Shown here one piece after another: positions 1 to 5,606 of a stretch of DNA of 7,103 nt; position 1 is the first letter of the stretch, and the number at the start of each line of letters is the position of its first letter. The notes beneath the pieces are model-generated. The model made no database searches. It was not told the DNA's origin and saw only the letters and a program-made list of their open reading frames with translations. A program made the translations under genes and the position numbers. The stretch comes from Trichodesmium sp. MAG_R04 (GTDB lineage Bacteria; Cyanobacteriota; Cyanobacteriia; Cyanobacteriales; Microcoleaceae): NCBI GenBank assembly GCA_023356515.1, contig JAKQYG010000216.1:1-7103 (forward strand), written 5' to 3'.

Positions 1-323
1 ATGTTAGAGCCATTGTTTCCTGTGACCCGAGTCAGGATATTTTGAACTCCATCAGGGTTGCTAAAGAAAACCCCTCGTCCCTGTTGAATGTTGAATTCTT
101 GAAAACTGTGGAATAAGTTGGCCCCTCTTTGGGCCCCGCCATCTATGCGATCGCTTTCTATTCCCTTAATATTGATATTCGGTGTAACGACTGAATTTTC
201 TTCTCCTAAGGTATTATCTGGTTGGAGTTGGGCGATCGCTCCTGGGATATCAACTCCCAAATATCCCAGACTCAAAGATAGGGGAAAAATTCTCAGGAAT
301 AAATTTTTGTAAAAATGTAGCAT
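1..323 (-). CDS. Filamentous haemagglutinin N-terminal domain (two-partner secretion) exoprotein, 5' part only
   Basis: Reading the minus strand from the ATG at 323-321 gives 107 codons open to the left edge, so only the N-terminus is present. Residues 1-31 look like a signal peptide: a short basic start, a hydrophobic core (FPLSLSLGYLG) and a likely cleavage after AIA before Gln32. The following stretch contains SVVTPNINI, ESDRIDGGAQRGANLFHSF, EFNI, GRGVFFSNPDGVQNIL and TRVTGNN. This is the conserved start of the TPS/haemagglutination activity domain, abundant in cyanobacteria. Family members are exported by Sec and then through an Omp85-type TpsB partner, to act as adhesins or surface beta-helix proteins. 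No clear Shine-Dalgarno precedes the ATG (TAATTTAAG). The gene is divergent from the decarboxylase. The total length, repeat domains and partner transporter lie outside the window, so the exact role is unknown. Confidence 0.88.
   Translation of the reverse strand, partial: MLHFYKNLFLRIFPLSLSLGYLGVDIPGAIAQLQPDNTLGEENSVVTPNINIKGIESDRIDGGAQRGANLFHSFQEFNIQQGRGVFFSNPDGVQNILTRVTGNNGSN
147..154. repeat. HIP1 palindrome in the exoprotein gene
   Basis: An exact GCGATCGC octamer lies within the codons for ESDRID of the TPS domain. HIP1 is over-represented in many cyanobacterial genomes and supports the taxonomic reading. Confidence 0.9.
232..239. repeat. HIP1 palindrome at the signal peptide end
   Basis: This second GCGATCGC falls on the codons of the predicted signal peptidase site (GAIAQ). 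Confidence 0.9.
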
Positions 324-545
324 CTTAAATTAGAACCCAAATCAAACGTTATTTGTCAATATAATACCCAAACACAAGAAACTTTTAGGGCCCAAGGAAA
401 ATATCTAATAAAAATTATCATCCATTCTAGTAGTTAGTCTAAAGCAATTAAAATCATTAATTAAATCTTCCTTAACATCTATGGTTATTAAGCTTTTGTG
501 TATTTAAATCACCTATTCTTGTATGCCTCGTTCAGAGGAAAATCC

Positions 546-587
546 TTCTAAATTATAACTTCTAAATTATAGCTTCCAAATTATAGC
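546..587. repeat. Three tandem copies of a 14-bp repeat
   Basis: Three head-to-tail copies are seen: TTCTAAATTATAAC (546-559), TTCTAAATTATAGC (560-573) and TTCCAAATTATAGC (574-587). A degenerate fourth copy starts at 588 (TTACTAAA). Each copy differs from the next by one base. The array sits just upstream of the candidate -10 box of the decarboxylase gene. It could be a slippage-prone spacer or a set of binding sites; the sequence does not decide. Confidence 0.85.
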
Positions 588-598
588 TTACTAAAGTG

Positions 599-604
599 TA
601 TAAT
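599..604 (+). promoter_or_regulatory. Candidate -10 box for the decarboxylase gene
   Basis: A perfect TATAAT lies 70 bp before the ATG at 675. No good -35 is found at 17 bp; the nearest partial match is TTCCAA at 574-579 with a 19-bp spacer, inside the third tandem repeat. If used, transcription would start near 611 and the leader would include the palindrome at 617-642. In such AT-rich DNA the hexamer can occur by chance. Confidence 0.4.
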
Positions 605-616
605 TAAATTCGATAT

Positions 617-642
617 GGTTATTCAATTCATAATTGAAAACC
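617..642. promoter_or_regulatory. Palindrome in the decarboxylase leader: operator or leader hairpin
   Basis: TTCAATT (622-628) and AATTGAA (632-638) form a perfect 7-bp inverted repeat around CAT. With one bulged A at 621 the symmetry extends to GGTT (617-620) pairing with AACC (639-642), giving 11 paired positions. It lies between the TATAAT box and the start codon, where a repressor site or a 5' leader hairpin would act. No known operator was recognised. Confidence 0.4.
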
Positions 643-674
643 ACAACTAATTACAATCCTTGATAGCGGAAATA

Positions 675-3600
675 ATGAGAATATTAGTAACAGGTGGTGC
701 AGGTTTTCTTGGTTCTCATCTCATCGATAAATTAATGGAACAAGGCCATGAAGTCCTATGTCTTGATAACTTTTACACAGGAACTAAACGTAATATTTAT
801 AAATGGTTGAATCATCCTTACTTTGAATTAATTCGCCACGATATTACAGAACCCATCAGGTTAGAAGCAAATCAAATTTATCATCTAGCTTGTCCTGCCA
901 GTCCCGTACATTATCAGTACAACCCTGTCAAGACAATTAAAACAAATGTCATGGGAACATTGAATATGTTGGGGTTAGCTAAAAGAGTAAAAGCAAGATT
1001 CTTTTTGGCTTCCACATCTGAGGTATATGGAGACCCAGATGTACATCCTCAAACAGAAGACTATCGAGGTAATGTGAATTGTATTGGCATTCGCTCCTGT
1101 TTTGACCCTAAAACTGAAATTTTAACTGAAACAGGTTGGGTAGCTTTTCCAGATTTACAACCAGAAGTCAAAGTAGCAACATTAAACCCAGAAAGTAAAG
1201 TTGAATATCATATTCCTGAGGAATATATCGTACAACCATACATTGGAGAAATGTATCGCTTTGCTAATACTAAATTAGATTTTTGTGTAACTCCTAATCA
1301 CTGGATGTATGTGGGTAGTAAAACAGGTAAGTTAGAATTTATTAGGGCAGATGAAAAAAAAGATTGGCAAAGTTACCTGGCATTAACTGGAGGAAATTTT
1401 AGTGGGGAAGAACTAGAATGGTTGGAATTAGGAAAAGCTCCTATAAACCCTAAGGTAAAAGTAGAAAAAATTCTCATGGATGACTGGCTAGAATTTTTAG
1501 GTTATTACATTTCTGAAGGCTGTGTTGATAGGAAAAAAAGGTCACGAGTGGTAGGAGGAAATGATTATGATGTAGCAAACTATAATATATTAATTGCTCA
1601 AGCAAATTCTGAAGGACGTTTAAAAATAGCTAATTGTTTAAGTCGTTTAGGATTGAATTTTACTGAAATTTTATCTGATTCAGATGACCACCAATTTCGG
1701 ATTTGTAATAAACAGTTAGCTGAGATTTTATTACCTTTAGGTAAGTCTAGTGAAAAATATATTCCTCGGGAGTTATTCCAATTATCAAAACGACAGTTAT
1801 TAATCCTATTTAATGCTCTGATAATAGATGATAACTTGGAACAGAAAAATTGCTACGTCTATTATAGTAAATCAAAACAATTAGCAGATGATGTACAGGA
1901 ATTAGCACTTCGTTGTGGCTATGCAGCTTCGGTAATTTCTCATGCAGTAGGGCGTGACCTTTATCGAGTAAATATTCGACCTGCTAAGGATACAAATTTA
2001 GTTTCACCAGAACGTTTCCATTATGTAGGAAAAGTTTATTGTATTAATGTTACAAACCATGTGGTTTTTGTGAGACGAAATGGTCGTGCTGCTTGGTGCG
2101 GTCAATGTTACGATGAGGGAAAGCGAGTAGCAGAAACTTTAGCATTTGATTACCATCGGCAAAATAACGTTGATATTCGAGTCGCCAGAATTTTTAACAG
2201 TTTAACTGGAGATCAAAAGGTACTTTATTATATTGGTGAAGAACTTCATTATGAAACTTTTGCTAAATGTTATGACCGAATCAATGAGGATCTATTAAAT
2301 GTATCAGTACCTTGTTTTGATCAAAATTCTCAAGCCGTAATTAAACCAATTTCTAAAATTTGGAAACATCATGTCAAGAAGAAAGGTTTTAAGATTAAAA
2401 CTACTTGGGGTAAGCAAATAAAAATTACAGAAGACCATAGTTTATTTACTAGAAATGAAAATAATCAACCTCAAGCGATTTTTGGAAATGACTTAAAGGT
2501 AGGAGATGAAATAGCAGTTCCGAGTTATATTAGTTTTTTGGAACAGCCTTTACAACCATTTCACATTACAGACAAGATGTTAATTCAAGAAGAAATATAT
2601 GTAGAAAGTGAAGAGATAATCTCCTATATAGAAAAATATGGAGATAAAATTCGGGAGTATTTATTGGGCAAAGGTTTAAGTCCTATTCAATTTTATTCCA
2701 CATTGAAAAACTACGAAGCAGGAAATAAAATTCCTTGGCATTTATGGAAATATTTAGAACTTCCTTTATCAGAAAAAGAAAAAATTTTTGACTGCTCTTC
2801 AAAGGCAATTAAAAATTGGATAGACAATGTAGAAGAATTTGTATGGTTATTAGGTTTTTATGTAACTCAAGGAAGCTTGATACAAAATAAACTTTTGTTC
2901 AAAGGAGAAGTTGAAAAATTAGCAAAAGTCATAGAAGTAATAGAAAGAATATTTGATTTTAAATCGGAAATCAATGAAGCAGGATATATAAGTATTGAGT
3001 CAAAAATCCTGATTGATTTAATCGGAGATGGATTCAAATTTGGGAAAAAAGAGAAAGATATTCCTAATTGGGTTTTACAACTTCCTCAAAAACAATTAAT
3101 TAGCTTTTTACAGGGATTTGCTGCAGGGAACAACCTAAAAAATCAACCAAACTTAAATATTGAATTTAAGAGTGATAGTCAGTTAGTCGCTGAAAAATTA
3201 GTATTAATCTTAGCTAAATTTGGACTAATAGCAAATGTCTTAGAAACAGAAGTAAAAGAGGAAAAGACTGAAAAAATTTATTGGATAATAGTAGAGGGAT
3301 TAGAAGATAACAATATCCAGAATTTATCTAACATTCAGCAGAAAATATCAGCCAAAACTACAGGTAATATCGTTTGGGCAAAAATAGAAAGTATGGAAGA
3401 ATTTTTCATAAATGATTATGTCTACGATTTTTCTGTACCGAATTATGAAAACTTTATAGGGGGAAGCTACAACATTTTTGCTCATAATACTTATGGACCT
3501 AGAATGTTGGAAAATGATGGTCGAGTTGTGAGTAATTTTATCGTACAAGCCTTAAAAGGAATACCACTAACAATCTATGGCGATGGCTCTCAAACCAGAA

Positions 3601-3917
3601 GTTTTTGTTATGTTTCAGACTTGATAGAAGGATTTATTCGGTTGATGAATCAAGATTTTATTGGACCAGTTAACTTAGGGAACCCAGGAGAATATACAAT
3701 ATTAGAATTAGCTCAGAAAATTCAAACAATGGTTAACCCAGATACAAAGATAACATATCAGCCTTTACCACAAGACGATCCAAAACAGCGACAACCAGAT
3801 ATTACTCGTGGGAAAAAATATTTGGGTTGGAAGCCAACTGTTCCTCTCGAAGAAGGGTTAAAATTGACCATAGAAGATTTTCGAGAGCGGTTCAAAAATG
3901 CACTGCCAAAAACTTAA
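675..3917 (+). CDS. uxs: UDP-glucuronate decarboxylase (UDP-xylose synthase) precursor with two inteins
   Basis: The 1080-residue precursor consists of three extein pieces: residues 1-141, 478-508 and 939-1080. Joined, they form a 314-aa short-chain dehydrogenase/reductase of normal family length. The enzyme uses bound NAD+ to oxidise, decarboxylate and re-reduce UDP-glucuronate to UDP-xylose in the cytoplasm. Visible motifs are the Rossmann GGAGFLG (7-13), STSEVYG (113-119; Glu116 matches the glutamate typical of the decarboxylase branch), the catalytic YDEGK (Tyr479 and Lys483, or Tyr143 and Lys147 after splicing), RIFN/TYGPRM split by intein 2, and GSQTRSF with Arg975, which aligns with the ArnA-type catalytic arginine. 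The ATG at 675 is chosen because MRILVTGG is the usual family start; an in-frame TTG at 660 would only add five residues. GGA at 668-670 is a weak, close ribosome site. Unspliced precursor should be inactive. The dehydrogenase gene at 4091 supplies its substrate. Confidence 0.95.
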   Translation: MRILVTGGAGFLGSHLIDKLMEQGHEVLCLDNFYTGTKRNIYKWLNHPYFELIRHDITEPIRLEANQIYHLACPASPVHYQYNPVKTIKTNVMGTLNMLGLAKRVKARFFLASTSEVYGDPDVHPQTEDYRGNVNCIGIRSCFDPKTEILTETGWVAFPDLQPEVKVATLNPESKVEYHIPEEYIVQPYIGEMYRFANTKLDFCVTPNHWMYVGSKTGKLEFIRADEKKDWQSYLALTGGNFSGEELEWLELGKAPINPKVKVEKILMDDWLEFLGYYISEGCVDRKKRSRVVGGNDYDVANYNILIAQANSEGRLKIANCLSRLGLNFTEILSDSDDHQFRICNKQLAEILLPLGKSSEKYIPRELFQLSKRQLLILFNALIIDDNLEQKNCYVYYSKSKQLADDVQELALRCGYAASVISHAVGRDLYRVNIRPAKDTNLVSPERFHYVGKVYCINVTNHVVFVRRNGRAAWCGQCYDEGKRVAETLAFDYHRQNNVDIRVARIFNSLTGDQKVLYYIGEELHYETFAKCYDRINEDLLNVSVPCFDQNSQAVIKPISKIWKHHVKKKGFKIKTTWGKQIKITEDHSLFTRNENNQPQAIFGNDLKVGDEIAVPSYISFLEQPLQPFHITDKMLIQEEIYVESEEIISYIEKYGDKIREYLLGKGLSPIQFYSTLKNYEAGNKIPWHLWKYLELPLSEKEKIFDCSSKAIKNWIDNVEEFVWLLGFYVTQGSLIQNKLLFKGEVEKLAKVIEVIERIFDFKSEINEAGYISIESKILIDLIGDGFKFGKKEKDIPNWVLQLPQKQLISFLQGFAAGNNLKNQPNLNIEFKSDSQLVAEKLVLILAKFGLIANVLETEVKEEKTEKIYWIIVEGLEDNNIQNLSNIQQKISAKTTGNIVWAKIESMEEFFINDYVYDFSVPNYENFIGGSYNIFAHNTYGPRMLENDGRVVSNFIVQALKGIPLTIYGDGSQTRSFCYVSDLIEGFIRLMNQDFIGPVNLGNPGEYTILELAQKIQTMVNPDTKITYQPLPQDDPKQRQPDITRGKKYLGWKPTVPLEEGLKLTIEDFRERFKNALPKT
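1098..2105 (+). other. Intein 1, LAGLIDADG type, inserted before the catalytic YxxxK
   Basis: This in-frame 336-aa insertion (precursor residues 142-477) separates GIRS from CYDEGKR, which are contiguous in family members. Block A starts with Cys1 (CFDPKTEIL) and block B is VTPNH (TxxH at intein residues 65-68). Block C is LEFLGYYISEG, with acidic Glu140. Block D is KYIPREL (220-226), and block E is ALIIDDN, with Asp245. Block F is VYCINVTNHVVFVRRNG, and the C-terminus is WCGQ followed by Cys+1. Both endonuclease acids are present, although the block E glycine is Asn246, so the homing domain may be active or only starting to decay. The end departs from the usual His-Asn: the penultimate residue is Gly and the last is Gln. 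Inteins ending in Gln are known. The boundaries are firm because both flanks rejoin to a normal enzyme. Confidence 0.93.
2199..3488 (+). other. Intein 2, LAGLIDADG type with substituted catalytic acids
   Basis: This in-frame 430-aa insertion (precursor residues 509-938) separates ARIFN from TYGPRM. It starts with Ser1 in block A (SLTGDQKVLYYIG), has block B KITEDH (TxxH at intein residues 77-80) and block F VYDFSVPNYENF, and ends in canonical AHN followed by Thr+1. The endonuclease motifs are recognisable but altered. Block C WLLGFYVTQG has Gln224 where an acid belongs. Block D is KDIPNW (286-291). Block E GFAAGNN has Asn311 at the acid and Asn312 at the glycine. Splicing residues are intact, so it should splice while DNA cleavage is probably lost. 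About 105 residues between the splicing N-part and block C (roughly 105-210) are not assigned. It shares no obvious sequence with intein 1 beyond the common motifs, so it is probably an independent acquisition. Confidence 0.93.
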
Positions 3918-3921
3918 AAGT

Positions 3922-4004
3922 GTAAGCTTCTGAGAGGTTTGTAACTGTTAGGTGGAGTCTAGTGTTATTTGCTTTATACTACTAGGCTTCAAGACTAAGC
4001 TTAC
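3922..4004. other. Nested inverted repeats between the two sugar-nucleotide genes
   Basis: The 173-bp spacer after the decarboxylase stop holds an inner stem of 11 pairs (3953-3963 with 3981-3991, including two G-U pairs; CTAGT/ACTAG core, 17-nt loop). An outer perfect pair surrounds it, GTAAGCTT (3922-3929) with AAGCTTAC (3997-4004). No T-run follows either arm, so it does not look like a standard intrinsic terminator. It could be an RNA processing or stability structure between two cotranscribed genes, or a relic of a small palindromic repeat. Confidence 0.4.
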
Positions 4005-4078
4005 CCAAATAAAGAACAAAGAACATTACAACTTAATTCCCACCAAAAAATTTCGTCTTTTTTCCTGTTAAAATTTTT

Positions 4079-4083
4079 GAGGA
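4079..4083 (+). promoter_or_regulatory. Ribosome binding site of the dehydrogenase gene
   Basis: GAGGA lies seven bases before the ATG at 4091, a near-ideal Shine-Dalgarno placement that supports this start. It is much stronger than the weak GGA before the decarboxylase gene. Confidence 0.75.
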
Positions 4084-4090
4084 TATAAAT

Positions 4091-5458
4091 ATGCGTGTTT
4101 GCGTCATTGGTACCGGTTATGTTGGTTTAGTTACAGGAGTTTGTCTGTCTCATACAGGACACCATGTAATTTGTGTAGACAATAACGAAGAAAAAGTCAA
4201 ATTGTTAAAATCAGGACAGTCTCCAATCTACGAACCGGGACTATCTGAATTAATGCAAAGTACCACTCAAACAGGGTTGCTAGAATTTACATCTGACTTG
4301 AAAGCAGGGGTCGAGCATGGTGATATTTTATTTATTGCTGTTGGTACTCCTCCACTACCTACGGGAGAAAGTGATACTCGCTATGTGGAAGCAGTGGCAA
4401 AAGGTATAGGTGCTCATCTGACTAAAGGTTACAAAGTGATTGTTAATAAATCAACTGTACCTATTGGTTCTGGTGACTGGGTAAGGAGGATCGTTTTAGA
4501 TGGTGTTGAGGAACGTCAAAAAAAAGAAGGGGGAACTGGTACAGAGATTGAAGCAGAATTTGATGTAGTTAGTAACCCGGAATTTTTGCGTGAAGGTTCT
4601 GCTATCTTCGATACTTTTAACCCAGACAGAATTGTATTGGGAAGTAATCATCAAAAGGCTTTAGATATGATGCAGAAACTTTATGCGCCTTTGGTAAAAC
4701 GCAAGTATGGTGATGACCAGTCTCTACCACCAGTACCAGTAGTAGTTACGGATTTGAATTCGGCAGAGATGATTAAATATGCTGCTAATTCTTTTTTGGC
4801 AACTAAGATTAGTTTTGTGAATGAGATTGCTAATATATGCGATCGCGTCGGTGCAGATGTGACTCAGGTTGCGAAGGGTATCGGGTTAGACTCTCGCATT
4901 GGTAATAAGTTTTTACAAGCTGGTCTTGGTTGGGGTGGTTCTTGTTTCCCGAAAGATGTCTCTGCTTTAGTTCATACTGCTGATGACTATGGTTGTGAAG
5001 CACAGTTGTTGAAAGCGGCAATTGAAGTGAATAGGCGTCAACGGATGATAGTGGTGGATAAGTTACAGCAGTCTTTGAAAATTCTCAAGGGTAAGACTAT
5101 TGGGTTATTGGGTTTAACGTTTAAGCCTGATACTGATGATATGCGGGATGCACCTTCTCTAGATTTGATTCAAGAGTTAAATAGGTTGGGGGCAAAGGTG
5201 AAAGCTTATGATCCAATTATTTCTCAGTCTGGTATGCGTGATGGTTTAACAAGTGTGCTGGTGGAGACTGACCCAGAAAGACTTGCTGATACTTGTGATG
5301 CTTTAGTTTTGGTGACGGACTGGAAACAGTTTCAAAAGTTAGACTATGGGAAGATGGTGAAGTCGATGGAGCATAATTTGTTTGTTGATGGTCGGAATTT
5401 CTGCGATCGTAAGGAGTTGGAAGCTGCTGGTTTTCAGTATGTGGGAATTGGGCATTAA
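4091..5458 (+). CDS. ugd: UDP-glucose 6-dehydrogenase
   Basis: This 455-aa cytoplasmic enzyme oxidises UDP-glucose to UDP-glucuronate with two NAD+, giving the substrate of the upstream decarboxylase. The N-terminal Rossmann motif is GTGYVG (residues 7-12), followed by ICVDNNEEKV, whose Asp is typical of NAD binding. SPIYEPGLSEL, VGTPPLP, NKSTVPIGSG and SNPEFLREGSAI are standard family blocks. The central helix EMIKYAANSFLATKISFVNE carries Lys229 and Asn233. The active-site GWGGSCFPKD holds the catalytic Cys285, with Lys288 and Asp289. The C-terminal UDP-binding domain includes GLTFKPDTDDMRDAPS. All key residues are present and the length is normal. The start is fixed by a good ribosome site and by homology. 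The gene follows the decarboxylase on the same strand after 173 bp, so cotranscription is possible but not proven. The 3' end is six bases from a repeat element. Confidence 0.97.
   Translation: MRVCVIGTGYVGLVTGVCLSHTGHHVICVDNNEEKVKLLKSGQSPIYEPGLSELMQSTTQTGLLEFTSDLKAGVEHGDILFIAVGTPPLPTGESDTRYVEAVAKGIGAHLTKGYKVIVNKSTVPIGSGDWVRRIVLDGVEERQKKEGGTGTEIEAEFDVVSNPEFLREGSAIFDTFNPDRIVLGSNHQKALDMMQKLYAPLVKRKYGDDQSLPPVPVVVTDLNSAEMIKYAANSFLATKISFVNEIANICDRVGADVTQVAKGIGLDSRIGNKFLQAGLGWGGSCFPKDVSALVHTADDYGCEAQLLKAAIEVNRRQRMIVVDKLQQSLKILKGKTIGLLGLTFKPDTDDMRDAPSLDLIQELNRLGAKVKAYDPIISQSGMRDGLTSVLVETDPERLADTCDALVLVTDWKQFQKLDYGKMVKSMEHNLFVDGRNFCDRKELEAAGFQYVGIGH
4839..4846. repeat. HIP1 palindrome in the dehydrogenase gene
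   Basis: GCGATCGC lies in the codons for ICDRVG. A shorter GCGATCG occurs near 5402 in the same gene. Confidence 0.9.
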
Positions 5459-5463
5459 TATTG

Positions 5464-5596
5464 TCAGGACTTACGCAAAGGTCTATATATAGAGCCTTAC
5501 TCCGTTACAAAGTATGCTTTTCATGTCGCGAAGCGTTAGCGCAGCTTTGCGTCAGCAAAACCCACCCTACCAATAACGTTCATGCGTAAGTCCTGA
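5464..5596. mobile_element. 133-bp MITE-like element with perfect 14-bp terminal inverted repeats
   Basis: TCAGGACTTACGCA (5464-5477) and TGCGTAAGTCCTGA (5583-5596) are exact reverse complements bounding a noncoding 133-bp unit. Just inside the left end is a near-palindrome, AAGG-TCTATATATAGA-g-CCTT (5478-5498). A GC-rich hairpin sits at 5527-5551. No target-site duplication is visible. It fills the gap between two convergent genes. Folding of the long terminal stem followed by T6 (5597-5602) could help terminate transcription of the dehydrogenase gene. From memory, similar ends recur in many cyanobacterial genomes. No transposase is encoded here, so any movement would need one supplied in trans. 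Confidence 0.75.
5527..5551. repeat. REP-like GC-rich hairpin inside the 133-bp element
   Basis: CGCGAAGC (5527-5534) pairs with GCTTTGCG (5544-5551), eight pairs with one G-U, around a 9-nt loop GTTAGCGCA. It stands out as a GC-rich block in AT-rich surroundings. It resembles short palindromic repeats dispersed in cyanobacterial intergenic DNA, and may be a separate module nested in the larger element. Confidence 0.6.
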
Positions 5597-5606
5597 TTTT
5601 TTGACT

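Larger units (their letters stand above)
324..674. other. Divergent intergenic region, about 350 bp without a gene
   Basis: This AT-rich stretch separates the leftward exoprotein gene from the rightward decarboxylase gene and should hold both promoters. The stretch from 324 to 545 shows no convincing ORF, RNA gene or strong hairpin. From 546 onward it carries a tandem repeat, a TATAAT box and a palindrome, listed separately. Confidence 0.7.

Noticed and set aside
118..312. 64-codon + strand ORF
   Set aside because: It is antisense to the recognised haemagglutinin-domain gene and its protein has no family features.
354..359. TTGACA on the minus strand as -35 of the exoprotein gene
   Set aside because: At normal spacing the -10 would be GTTCTA or TTCTAA, both poor, and almost on the start codon.
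660..674. TTG start adding five residues to the decarboxylase
   Set aside because: Family members begin at MRILVTGG, the ATG at 675, and nothing upstream of 660 looks like a ribosome site.
1098..3488. Self-splicing introns instead of inteins
   Set aside because: The reading frame is open throughout both insertions, and the junctions carry protein-splicing residues and blocks.
4066..4074. Extended -10 motif TGTTAAAAT before the dehydrogenase gene
   Set aside because: Transcription would start at about 4081 and cut off the Shine-Dalgarno at 4079-4083.
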